A stretch of DNA of 64,000 nucleotides, taken from Nocardioides thalensis (GTDB taxonomy: Bacteria > Actinomycetota > Actinomycetes > Propionibacteriales > Nocardioidaceae). How positions within the stretch are numbered: position 1 is the first letter of the stretch; the number at the start of each line of letters is the position of its first letter. Location: the NCBI RefSeq assembly GCF_013410655.1, contig NZ_JACCFP010000001.1, positions 4,053,501 through 4,117,500 on the forward strand, given 5' to 3'. The notes beneath the pieces were generated by a model, which saw nothing but the letters and a program-made list of their open reading frames with translations, had not been told where the DNA came from and searched no databases. The position numbers and the translations under genes are program-made. Of the stretch, positions 32,364 to 40,339 are shown in pieces.

Positions 32364-32451
32364 CCGCACTACCTCGGTGTTACGTCCGCTCCCTCGGCGC
32401 TATGACCGGTCACAGCATCCAGCAAGCGTTCGTAACACTGAGTTACCCCAC
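32364..32451. repeat. Right 88-bp inverted repeat of the AbiEi/DUF559 cassette
   Basis: Partner of 31104-31191. Its inner edge lies 100 bases upstream of the gene start, so it could also carry the promoter or operator. The central palindrome reads TGACCGGTCA where the left copy reads TGACATGTCA: the two differing bases change together and keep the dyad. Confidence 0.9.
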
Positions 32452-32465
32452 TGGCCCGCCCGGCG

Positions 32466-33611
32466 CTACAGGCCCAGGTCGCGGCCGATGAGCTCCTTCA
32501 TGATCTCGTTGGAACCGGCCCAGATCTTGGTGACCCGGGCGTCGCGCCAGGCGCGGGCCACGCGGTACTCGTTCATGAAGCCGTAGCCGCCGTGGAGCTG
32601 GACGCAGTGGTCGAGGACCTCCGACTGCACCTGGCTGGACCACCACTTCGCCTTGGCGGCGTCGATGGCGGTGAGCTCCTTCTTCGAGTGCGCGAGGACG
32701 CACTTGTCGATATAGGCCTCGGCGACCTCGATCTGGGTGAAGAGCTCGGCCAGCAGGAACTTGTTGTGCTGGAAGGTGCCGATCGGGGCGCCGAACGCGT
32801 GCCGCTCCTTGGTGTACTGCAGCGTCTCGACCAGGATCTGCTTGGCCTGCGCGATGTTGGCGACCGCGCAGCCGAGGCGCTCCTGCGGGAGCTTCTGCAT
32901 CATGTGGATGAAGCCCATGTTGAGCTCGCCGATGATCTCGGCGTCGGTCACCCGCACGTTCTCGAAGAACAGCTCGGCGGTGTCGGACTCCTCCATGCCG
33001 ACCTTATCGAGCTTGCGACCGCGGGAGAAGCCCTCCTTGGTCGCCTCGATGCCGAAGAGGGTGATGCCCTTGGGGCCCTTCTCCGGGTCGGTGCGCACGG
33101 CGGTCACGAAGAGGTCGCCGGAGTAGCCGTTGGTGATGAACGTCTTCGACCCGTTGATGACCCACTCGTCGCCGTCGCGGACGGCGGTGGTCTTCAGCGC
33201 GGCGAGGTCGGAGCCGCCGGACGGCTCGGTCATGCCGATGCCGAGCAGGATGTCGCCGGAGGCGACGCCGGGGAGCCAGCGCTGCTTCTGCTCCTCGGTG
33301 CCGAGCTCGACGATGTACGGCGCGGTGATGTCGGAGTGGATGCCGTGGCAAGTGGGGTACGCCGCACCGACCTTGCCGAGCTCCTCCTGGAGCACGGCCT
33401 GGAAGCGGTAGTCGCCGGCGTCGGAGCCGCCGTACTCCTCGGGGATCTCGAGGCCGAGCATCCCGTTCTTGCCGGCGTCGAGCCAGAACTCGCGCGGCAG
33501 CGCCTTGGCGGCGATGTGCTCCTCGGTGTGCGGGATGACCGACCGCTCCAGCCAGGTCCGCACCGACTCGCGGAACGCCTCGTGGTCCTCGTCGTAGATC
33601 TCGCGCCTCAT
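32466..33611 (-). CDS. Acyl-CoA dehydrogenase
   Basis: 381 residues from ATG at 33611. Family landmarks in order: 'LGLEIPEEYGGSDAGDYRFQ', 'GIGMTEPSGGSDLAALKTTA' (FAD/substrate loop), 'VINGSKTFITNGYSGDLFVT', 'LPQERLGCAVANIAQAKQIL', 'LHGGYGFMNEYRVARAWRDA' and the last block 'ITKIWAGSNEIMKELIGRDL'-like (here VTKIWAGSNEIM). It makes the alpha-beta double bond in a CoA thioester. Glu in 'AGSNEIMKE' is where the catalytic base lies in the long/medium-chain group. Chain length cannot be told. The right 12-bp direct repeat overlaps its final codons. Confidence 0.93.
   Translation of the reverse strand: MRREIYDEDHEAFRESVRTWLERSVIPHTEEHIAAKALPREFWLDAGKNGMLGLEIPEEYGGSDAGDYRFQAVLQEELGKVGAAYPTCHGIHSDITAPYIVELGTEEQKQRWLPGVASGDILLGIGMTEPSGGSDLAALKTTAVRDGDEWVINGSKTFITNGYSGDLFVTAVRTDPEKGPKGITLFGIEATKEGFSRGRKLDKVGMEESDTAELFFENVRVTDAEIIGELNMGFIHMMQKLPQERLGCAVANIAQAKQILVETLQYTKERHAFGAPIGTFQHNKFLLAELFTQIEVAEAYIDKCVLAHSKKELTAIDAAKAKWWSSQVQSEVLDHCVQLHGGYGFMNEYRVARAWRDARVTKIWAGSNEIMKELIGRDLGL
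32468..32479. repeat. 12-bp direct repeat, right copy (flank of cassette)
   Basis: ACAGGCCCAGGT, identical to 31077-31088 and 16 bases outside the right inverted repeat. It covers the last codons of the acyl-CoA dehydrogenase. Confidence 0.35.
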
Positions 33612-33622
33612 AGCGCCGGATC

Positions 33623-35167
33623 CTACTCGCCGGTCACATCCGTCGGTTCCGCTGGTTCGTCTGGTGAGTGGACGCGGGACGGCATGACGGCGCCGGCGAC
33701 GACGAGCGTCAGCGAGACGAGGAACACCGCGACGAAGACGGCGCTCAATGCCGGCTCGAGTACGGCGACCGCCAGCTTGTCGAGGTCGACGTCGGCCGCG
33801 TCGACGCCGCCTCCGAGGCGGCTGGCGACGATGCCGTTGGCGAGGGCGCCGAACGCCGCGACGCCGACGGCGCTCCCGACCGACCGGGAGAACATGTTGG
33901 TGCCGGTCGCGACGCCGCGGTCGCGCCAGGTCACGGCGGACTGGGCGGCGATCACCGACGGGCTCGCGACGTAGCCCAGCCCGAGGCCGAGCACGAGGCA
34001 GCCGGCGGCGAGCTGCCAGATCGAGCTGCCCGGCCCGGCGAGCGCGACGATCCCGCTGCCGAGCACGCCGAAGACCGCCCCGGCGAGGAGGCACGGCCGG
34101 AAGCCCCAGCGCAGGTAGACCCGGCCGGCGGTGGACGCGGCGATCGGCCAGCCGATGGCGAGCGCCGCGACCGCGAGACCGGCGACGGTGGCGCCGGAGC
34201 CGAGGACGCGCTGGGCGTAGACGGGGATGTAGGAGGTGACGCCCATCATCAGCACGCCGACCACGAAGGCGCCGATGGTCGCGGCGTTGAGGACGCGGTT
34301 GCGGAAGACCCACAGCGGCAGCACCGGGTCGGGCGCGCGGCGCTCGACGAGACCGAACGTCACGAGCAGCACGGCCGAGCCGGCGAAGAGGCCGACGCTG
34401 GCGGGTGAGTCCCAGTCCCACCGGATGCCGCCCTCGAGCAGGCCGAGCAGGAGCAGTCCCGCCGCGACGGCGAGGAGGGCCGAGCCGGCCACGTCGACCG
34501 AGCGCCGCTCGGTCACGGCGGCCCGGTCGCCGTGCTCCTCGAAGCTGCGGAGCAGCATCACGGCGGCGAGCAGCCCGAGCGGCAGGTTGATCCAGAAGAT
34601 CCAGCGCCAGGACAGGTGGTCGGCGAACAGCCCGCCGAGGGTCGGACCCACGACGGCGGACATGGCCCACACGCTGGCGACGTAGCCCTGGGCGATCGCG
34701 CGCTCCGCGACGGAGTAGATGTCGCCCATGATCGTCATGCCGGTCGGCGCGATCGCGCCGGCGCCGAGGCCCTGGACCGCGCGGGCGACGATGAGCGCCG
34801 GCATGCTCCACGCGACCGCGCACAACACCGAGCCGACGACGAACGCGCCGATGCCGAACATCATCAGCGGCTTGCGGCCGTAGACGTCGGCGAGCTTGCC
34901 GTAGATCGGGGTGGTGACCGCCTGGGTGAGCAGGAACGCCGAGAACAGCCACGGGAACTGGGTGAAGCCGCCGAGGTCCTCGACGATCGCCGGCACCGCC
35001 GTCGCCAGGATCGTGGTGTCGATCGCGACCAGGGCGATGCTGAGCATCACCGAGCCGAGGATCGGGCCGCGCTCGCTGCGCAGGCCGACGCTCGCGTGGG
35101 ACGGAGCGGCGGTCGAGGTCACGTGAGGCGGCAACCGGCGGGCGCCGTACGGCATTCCCTCGGGCAC
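33623..35167 (-). CDS. MFS drug-type exporter (14-TM, EmrB/QacA-like)
   Basis: 514 residues with about 14 hydrophobic helices. Motif A 'GKLADVYGRKPLMMFGIGAF', motif B/C region 'ARAVQGLGAGAIAPTGMTIM' and 'GYVASVWAMSAVVGPTLGGL' place it in the DHA2 proton-antiporter group that expels drugs or metabolites. The start is uncertain: GTG at 35167 or ATG at 35155; neither has a strong ribosome site. Eleven bases separate it from the acyl-CoA dehydrogenase, so they may share a message. Substrate unknown. Confidence 0.88.
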   Translation of the reverse strand: MPEGMPYGARRLPPHVTSTAAPSHASVGLRSERGPILGSVMLSIALVAIDTTILATAVPAIVEDLGGFTQFPWLFSAFLLTQAVTTPIYGKLADVYGRKPLMMFGIGAFVVGSVLCAVAWSMPALIVARAVQGLGAGAIAPTGMTIMGDIYSVAERAIAQGYVASVWAMSAVVGPTLGGLFADHLSWRWIFWINLPLGLLAAVMLLRSFEEHGDRAAVTERRSVDVAGSALLAVAAGLLLLGLLEGGIRWDWDSPASVGLFAGSAVLLVTFGLVERRAPDPVLPLWVFRNRVLNAATIGAFVVGVLMMGVTSYIPVYAQRVLGSGATVAGLAVAALAIGWPIAASTAGRVYLRWGFRPCLLAGAVFGVLGSGIVALAGPGSSIWQLAAGCLVLGLGLGYVASPSVIAAQSAVTWRDRGVATGTNMFSRSVGSAVGVAAFGALANGIVASRLGGGVDAADVDLDKLAVAVLEPALSAVFVAVFLVSLTLVVAGAVMPSRVHSPDEPAEPTDVTGE

Positions 35168-35249
35168 GCGGGCGCCGCCCTGACAGGGAGGGGCCCGGCC
35201 GACCGCTGGGAGGACGGTCGGCCGGGCCAGGGGACCGGTCGGTGGGAGT

Positions 35250-37433
35250 TCAGGCCCCGACCGGGATCTTGTCGTCGTCGCCCGCGGGTACGGCGGCCGC
35301 CGGCTCCTCGCGGAACCCGTAGCGCTCCCACCAGCGACGCAGCGGGCCGGGAGCCCACCAGTTGAGGCCGCCGAGGAGCTTCATCGTCGCCGGCACCATC
35401 AGCGCCCGGACGATCGTCGCGTCGACGAGCAGCGCGACGAGCATGCCGACGCCGAGCATCTTCATGAAGACGATGCCGCTGGTGGCGAACGCGCCGATCA
35501 CGACGGCCAGGAGCAGCGCGGCGCTGGTGATGATGCGACCGGTCTTCTGGACGCCGGTGGCGACGGCGAGGTCGTTGTCGCCGGTCTTGTCCCACTGCTC
35601 GCGCACCCGACTGAGCAGGAAGACCTCGTAGTCCATCGAGAGGCCGAAGAGGATCGCCAGCATCAGGATCGGGTTGGTGGCGTCGAGGTAGCCCTGCGAC
35701 TCGAAGCCGAGGAAGTCGGTCAGGTTGCCGTCGCTGAAGATCCAGGTGATCACGCCGAACGAGGCGGTGATCGAGAAGGCGTTCATCGCGACCGCCTTGA
35801 TCGGCAGCACCACCGAGCCGAACGCCACGAACAGCAGCACCAGCATCACGGCGACGACGATCAGGCCCATCCACGGCAGGTGCGCGCCGACCGAGTCGAG
35901 GAGGTCGACCGTGTCGGCGGTCAGGCCGCCGACGAGCGCGGACCCGCCCTCGGGGTCGATGTCGCGCAGGTCGCGCACGAGGTCCTGCGACTCCTCGGTC
36001 TGGCTGTTGCCCGGCCACGTGACGTGGACCAGGGTCGCGTCGTCCTCCTGGGCGACGACCTGGGCGGTCGTGCCGTCGCGCAGACCCTCGGCCCGCGCGA
36101 TGTAGTCGTCGGCCGCGGCCGCGTCGACGCCCTGGAGCAGCACGTTGGCGGTGGAGGTCTCCTCGCCGAACTCGCGCAGCTGGTCAGCGGCGACGTGGGC
36201 CGGCGCGTCCTCGGGCAGCACCCGGTGGTCGACGCTGCCCCACTTCACGCCCAGGAACGGCGACGCGACGGCGAGGAGGACCACGACGGTGACGGCGAGG
36301 ACGGCGATCGGGCGCCGCATGACCGCGTGGGCGAGCCGGGCCCAGCGGCCGTGGTCGTCGGAGACGCTGACGGCGCGGTGGCGGCGCCACGGCAGGCGGC
36401 CGGCGTCGATCCGGCGGCCGAGCAGGACCAGCGCCGCCGGCAGGACGGTGAGCGACGCCAGCATCGCGATCACGACGGCGGCCATGCCGCCGTACCCCAT
36501 GCTCCGGAGGAACATCTGCGGGAAGATCAGCAGGCTCGCCAGGGCGGCTGCCACGGTGAGGCCCGAGAAGAGGACCGTGCGGCCGGCGGTGTTCATGGTG
36601 TTGCGGATCGCGGTGCGCGCCGCGTCGGGGTCGTCGTCGGGCAGCGCCGCGAGCTCCTCGCGGAACCGGCTGATGACGAACAGGGCGTAGTCGATCGCGA
36701 GGCCGATGCCGAGCAGCGAGATCACGTTGACGGCGAAGACCGAGACGTCGGTGAACGTCGTGAGCAGGCGGACGACGGCGAGGGCGCCGACCATCGCGAC
36801 GACGCCGACCAGGGCGGGCATCGACGCGGCGACCAGGCTCCCGAAGATCAGCAGCGCGAGCAGCACGACGAGGGGCAGCGAGATCAGCTCGGCGCGCTCG
36901 AGGTCCTCGGAGGTGATCTCGTTGACGTCGTTGTAGACCGCGTAGGAGCCCGCGACGTCGGCCTCGACGCCGGAGTCGGCGGAGGCCTCGAGCAGCGGGT
37001 GGATCTCGTCGTAGGAGTCGAGGAAGTCGTCCTGGGTCTCGCCCTGGAGGGAGATGACCACCTGGGCGTGGTGACCGTCCTCGCTGACCAGACCGGCCTC
37101 CGGCGGCGCCTCGAAGTACGGCGTCACGCGGGCGACCGCGTCGTCGGGCAGACCTGCCACGACGTCCTCCACGGCGGCCTGGAATTCCGGGTCGTCGGCG
37201 ACCAGGTCGTCGCTGGAGTAGATCGCGACGACGTCGGCGGCGCGGTTGCCGAAGATCTCGCGCTCCTGCGCCATCTCGATCCGGCCCTCGGCGTCCGGGT
37301 CGTCGAAGCCGCCGCGGGAGAGGCTGTCGAACACCCCCACGCCGTAGACGGCCGCGCCGATCACGAGGAGCAGGCCGAGCACGAGCACGGCCCGGGCGCG
37401 GCGGGCGAGGAAGCTGCCCCAACGGTCGAGCAT
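35250..37433 (-). CDS. MMPL/RND-family membrane exporter
   Basis: 727 residues. The MmpL pattern appears twice: an N-terminal helix, an extracytoplasmic domain (about 35-185), then five to six helices, and again after about residue 370. 'SLLGIGLAIDYALFVISRFR' and 'LFGLSMDYEVFLLSRVREQW' are the paired proton-relay helices (GxxxDY) of MMPL proteins. It probably exports lipids or hydrophobic toxicants using the proton gradient. It diverges from a TetR gene across a large palindrome, so repression with release by the exported ligand is likely. Confidence 0.92.
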   Translation of the reverse strand: MLDRWGSFLARRARAVLVLGLLLVIGAAVYGVGVFDSLSRGGFDDPDAEGRIEMAQEREIFGNRAADVVAIYSSDDLVADDPEFQAAVEDVVAGLPDDAVARVTPYFEAPPEAGLVSEDGHHAQVVISLQGETQDDFLDSYDEIHPLLEASADSGVEADVAGSYAVYNDVNEITSEDLERAELISLPLVVLLALLIFGSLVAASMPALVGVVAMVGALAVVRLLTTFTDVSVFAVNVISLLGIGLAIDYALFVISRFREELAALPDDDPDAARTAIRNTMNTAGRTVLFSGLTVAAALASLLIFPQMFLRSMGYGGMAAVVIAMLASLTVLPAALVLLGRRIDAGRLPWRRHRAVSVSDDHGRWARLAHAVMRRPIAVLAVTVVVLLAVASPFLGVKWGSVDHRVLPEDAPAHVAADQLREFGEETSTANVLLQGVDAAAADDYIARAEGLRDGTTAQVVAQEDDATLVHVTWPGNSQTEESQDLVRDLRDIDPEGGSALVGGLTADTVDLLDSVGAHLPWMGLIVVAVMLVLLFVAFGSVVLPIKAVAMNAFSITASFGVITWIFSDGNLTDFLGFESQGYLDATNPILMLAILFGLSMDYEVFLLSRVREQWDKTGDNDLAVATGVQKTGRIITSAALLLAVVIGAFATSGIVFMKMLGVGMLVALLVDATIVRALMVPATMKLLGGLNWWAPGPLRRWWERYGFREEPAAAVPAGDDDKIPVGA

Positions 37434-37474
37434 GGTCGGGTCCCTTTCGACTATGGTGAAACCGGATCAGTCCT

Positions 37475-37505
37475 GTTTACACCGTAAACCGTAAACGGTG
37501 TAAAC
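37475..37505. promoter_or_regulatory. 31-bp TetR operator between MMPL and TetR genes
   Basis: GTTTACACCGT (37475-37485) and ACGGTGTAAAC (37495-37505) are perfect 11-bp arms around a 9-base centre. The centre extends the motif so that GTTTAC-ACC-GTAAAC also forms a nested dyad. It lies 42 bases from the MMPL start and 34 from the TetR start, suited to control both. Confidence 0.85.
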
Positions 37506-37539
37506 TCAGGTGTCAACCGATCACTAGCAAGGAACCTGC

Positions 37540-38298
37540 GTGCCCGCTCTGCCCCAGCCCACCCGCCGCGAACGGCAGCGCGCGGCGACGTACGACGAGA
37601 TCGTCGAGGTGTCCGCCGCGCTGCTCGCCGAGGGCGCCGAGCTGTCCCTGCGCGCGGTCGCCACGCGGATGGGGATGACGGCGCCGGCGCTCTACCGCTA
37701 CGTCGCCAGCTACCAGGAGCTGATCGACCTCGTCGCGTTCGAGCTCGACAAGCAGCAGACGGCCCTGTGGGCCGCGGAGGCCGAGCGGCTCCCCGCCGAC
37801 GACCCGGCGGGGCGGCTCACGATCGCCTGCGTGCAGTTCCGGCGGTGGGCGCTGGCGAAGCCGCGCGAGTTCCAGCTGGTGTTCGCCAACCCGATCACCG
37901 AGGGCGACACCGCCCGCCGCGAGCTGCTGACGCTCGCGACCTCGGGCCACTACTTCACCGACCTGCTCTGGCAGATCCACGAGCGCTACCGGATCCCCTA
38001 CCCCGCGCTCGACGAGCTCGACCCGCAGGTGCGCGACGCCGTCGCCGAGCCGCTGATCCCCGCGAAGGCCGAGCACATCCCGGCCGAGGACCGCGGCCTG
38101 CTGTGGATCTACATGCGCGCGTGGTCGGCGCTGTACGGCGTGGTCGTGCTCGAGTCGACGGGACACTGCGACCCCCGCGTCATCGCCGCGGGGGCCCTGT
38201 TCCGCTCCACGCTGGTGGAGTGGCTGCCACGGCTCGGGCTCGGCGCCGAGCAGGAGCGGCTGACCGCCCTGCTCGACGCCGAGCTCGCGCGCGGCTGA
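37540..38298 (+). CDS. TetR-family transcriptional regulator
   Basis: 252 residues from GTG at 37540 with AAGGAA upstream. The N-terminal HTH reads 'TYDEIVEVSAALLAEGAELS' then 'RAVATRMGMTAPALYRYVAS', with the TetR recognition helix about residues 46-58. The C-terminal ligand domain has the WHG-type 'IACVQFRRWALAKPREFQLV' segment. It is divergent from the MMPL exporter with a 31-bp palindrome between them, so it most likely represses both itself and the exporter. Confidence 0.93.
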   Translation: MPALPQPTRRERQRAATYDEIVEVSAALLAEGAELSLRAVATRMGMTAPALYRYVASYQELIDLVAFELDKQQTALWAAEAERLPADDPAGRLTIACVQFRRWALAKPREFQLVFANPITEGDTARRELLTLATSGHYFTDLLWQIHERYRIPYPALDELDPQVRDAVAEPLIPAKAEHIPAEDRGLLWIYMRAWSALYGVVVLESTGHCDPRVIAAGALFRSTLVEWLPRLGLGAEQERLTALLDAELARG

Positions 38299-38306
38299 CT
38301 CTTCTC

Positions 38307-38966
38307 TTACTTCTCGACGGCCTCACCGAGCTCGACCAGCACGATGCGCGGGTCGAGGAGCTTGGCGGTGTAGGGGTCGATCTGGCCCTCGCAGCTCATC
38401 GTGATCGTGTTGCCGCCCTCGCTGTCGAGCGCGACGCCGTCGAGGGCGATCGTGCCGTGGTCGCCGCCGTTGGCCACACGGACCTCCGAGGTCGCGATCG
38501 TGTTGGTGTACTCGTCGCCGACCGGCTGCGTGATCGAGCAGGTGAAGTCGTTGACGTCCCCGCCGTTGTTCTGGATGGTGCCCGACGCCGACACGGCGTA
38601 GGAGCCCGCCGGCACGGTGACCTCGAAGATCGTCGTGTCCGGGTCGCCGGAGCTCAGGTCGTGGAACTCGAGGTGGTCGAAGTAGGCCGTCGGACCGGCG
38701 GTGAACTTCTCGTTGGCCGCGCCGTTGAGGTCGGCGGCGGAGAGGGTGCCGTTCTTGACCTTCGCGCCCTTGACCGCGTTCTTGGCGAGCTCCTTGGTCT
38801 TGACCGCACCGGTCTTGATCTGCGGAGCGCCGACCGAGTCCTTCGCCAGGCCGGCGGCGTACGCCACGCCGCCGGTGCCGGCGAGGGCGAGGACGATCGC
38901 CGCGGTGGACGCGGTGTTGGCGTAGAACGTGCGGCTCTTCTTGTTGGCGTTGGTGTTCGTGTTCAT
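38307..38966 (-). CDS. Secreted hypothetical protein with short KxGxV-type repeats
   Basis: 219 residues from ATG at 38966 with AAAGGTG upstream. A signal peptide (about 10-38, 'AAIVLALAGTGGVAYA') is followed by a run of degenerate repeats: 'VGAPQIKTGAVKTKEL' then 'AKNAVKGAKVKNGTLSAADL'. This pattern is common in uncharacterised actinobacterial surface proteins. The C-terminal part ('FEVTVPAGSYAVSASGTIQN', 'FTCSITQPVGDEY', 'TITMSCEGQ') looks like a beta-sandwich with two cysteines that could form a disulphide. Function unknown. Its stop converges on the TetR gene 8 bases away. Confidence 0.75.
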   Translation of the reverse strand: MNTNTNANKKSRTFYANTASTAAIVLALAGTGGVAYAAGLAKDSVGAPQIKTGAVKTKELAKNAVKGAKVKNGTLSAADLNGAANEKFTAGPTAYFDHLEFHDLSSGDPDTTIFEVTVPAGSYAVSASGTIQNNGGDVNDFTCSITQPVGDEYTNTIATSEVRVANGGDHGTIALDGVALDSEGGNTITMSCEGQIDPYTAKLLDPRIVLVELGEAVEK

Positions 38967-39106
38967 GTGGATGCACCTTTCGGGCTGGTTGGGTGACGCC
39001 CGCCTGTCGCTGCGCGTCGTTGATGCATCCAGATTTGCCCCGGGCAGGGGCCCGCTACATCGGCGGCGGCCACGCAACCAAGGCCGCTCGCTACGGAGCC
39101 AACGGA

Positions 39107-39796
39107 CTAGCCCAGTACCTCTGCCACCCACGCAGGGACCAGCTCGCCCGCGGGGCCGTGCCGCGCCTCGTCGAAGAAGAAGCTGCCCTCGGACGGGACC
39201 AGGTTGAGCTCGAGCGTGCGGGCGCCGTAGGCCCGGGCCTGCTGGACGAACCCCGCGGCCGGGTAGACCGCGCCCGACGTGCCGACCGAGACGAACTGCT
39301 CGCAGCTGCCGAGCGCGTCGAGGATCTCCTCCATCCGGTAGGGGATCTCGCCGAACCAGACGACGTCGGGCCGCAGGTCGCTCGCGCCGCACCCGGGGCA
39401 CGGCGGGTGGTCGACCATCGCTCCGCTGAAGGGGGTACGGCGCCGGCATGCCCGGCAGAGCGCGGAGAGCAGCTCGCCGTGCATGTGGATGACGCGGGTC
39501 GAGCCGGCGCGCTCGTGGAGGTCGTCGATGTTCTGGGTGACGACGAGGAGGTCGTCGCCGACGGCCCGCTCGAGCTCGGCCAGCGCCTTGTGGGCCGGGT
39601 TGGGCTCGACCAGGGCGAGCGCGGCCCGGCGCGCGTCGTAGAAGCGCTGCACGGTGTCGGGGTCGCGCTCGAACGCCTCGGGCGTCGCGACGTCCTCGAC
39701 GTGGTGGCCCTCCCAGAGGCCGTCGGCGTCGCGGAACGTCGGCACGCCGCTCTCGGCGGAGATGCCGGCTCCGGTCAGGACGACGATGCGGGCCAC
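39107..39796 (-). CDS. cobB: Sirtuin NAD-dependent protein deacylase (class III, CobB-like)
   Basis: 229 residues from GTG at 39796. 'VLTGAGISAESGVPTFRD' (about 6-23) is the NAD-binding motif, 'VTQNIDDLHERAG' and 'IHMHGEL' hold the catalytic His, and 'CRACRRR' plus 'CPGCG' form a zinc site. 'QRFYDARRAAL' supplies the Tyr-x2-Arg pair that marks class III sirtuins, which remove succinyl/malonyl as well as acetyl groups from lysines. The length fits. It lies 18 bases after the HxlR gene on the same strand. Confidence 0.92.
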   Translation of the reverse strand: MARIVVLTGAGISAESGVPTFRDADGLWEGHHVEDVATPEAFERDPDTVQRFYDARRAALALVEPNPAHKALAELERAVGDDLLVVTQNIDDLHERAGSTRVIHMHGELLSALCRACRRRTPFSGAMVDHPPCPGCGASDLRPDVVWFGEIPYRMEEILDALGSCEQFVSVGTSGAVYPAAGFVQQARAYGARTLELNLVPSEGSFFFDEARHGPAGELVPAWVAEVLG

Positions 39797-39814
39797 GGCG
39801 GCCAGACTAGGCCC

Positions 39815-40216
39815 TCAGGAGGCGGCGTCGTACGCCTCTCGGTTGCCGTGGACCTCGTCCATGTGGGTCTCCGCCCAGTGCTTGAGCTGCAGCATCACGC
39901 CGTGGAGCGAGGCGCCGAGCGGCGTCAGGTCGTACTCGACGGTGACGGGCACGGTGGGGGTGACGGTCCGAGTCACCAGGCCGTCGCGCTCGAGCGAGCG
40001 CAGGGTCTGGGTGAGCATCTTCTGGCTGACACCGGCGATGCGGCGGGCGAGCTGCGAGTAGCGCACCGGGCCCTCCTCGTGGAGCGCGGCGATGACCAGC
40101 GCCACCCACTTGTCGGAGATCCGGTCGAGCAGCTGGCGGCTCGGGCACCCGTCGAGGAACGCGTCGTACTCGAGCTTGGCGCGGGCGCGCTTCTGGGCGG
40201 CGGTCAGGGTGGGCAT
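39815..40216 (-). CDS. HxlR-family transcriptional regulator
   Basis: 133 residues from ATG at 40216; GGAGAGG lies just upstream, which favours this start over a GTG 18 bases earlier. 'CPSRQLLDRISDKWVALVIA' is the HxlR winged-helix opening with its conserved Cys, followed by 'VRYSQLARRIAGVSQKMLTQ' and 'RSLERDGLVTRTV'. Such proteins often sense quinones or electrophiles through that Cys. It diverges from a quinone-type oxidoreductase, the classic HxlR (QorR/YodB-like) arrangement. Confidence 0.93.
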   Translation of the reverse strand: MPTLTAAQKRARAKLEYDAFLDGCPSRQLLDRISDKWVALVIAALHEEGPVRYSQLARRIAGVSQKMLTQTLRSLERDGLVTRTVTPTVPVTVEYDLTPLGASLHGVMLQLKHWAETHMDEVHGNREAYDAAS

Positions 40217-40243
40217 CGGGCGCCTCTCCGGCACCCAGCAGCG

Positions 40244-40271
40244 ACTTACGCACTTTCAGGTGCCTACTTAC
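40244..40271. promoter_or_regulatory. Putative HxlR binding region
   Basis: ACTTAC occurs at 40244-40249 and again at 40266-40271, 22 bases (two helical turns) apart, in the 123-bp divergent gap. The spacing suits a dimeric HxlR protein bound on one face. The ends of both promoters would overlap it. Confidence 0.4.
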
Positions 40272-40339
40272 CAACGGAAAGCAACACCACCAGTGTGGAG
40301 TTCAAGCCAGAGAACATCAACCCCACACCAGGAGGAATC

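Noticed and set aside
33623..37433. Antibiotic biosynthesis cluster because of adjacent MFS and MMPL exporters
   Set aside because: No biosynthetic enzymes (PKS, NRPS, tailoring genes) are nearby; each exporter stands with ordinary neighbours.
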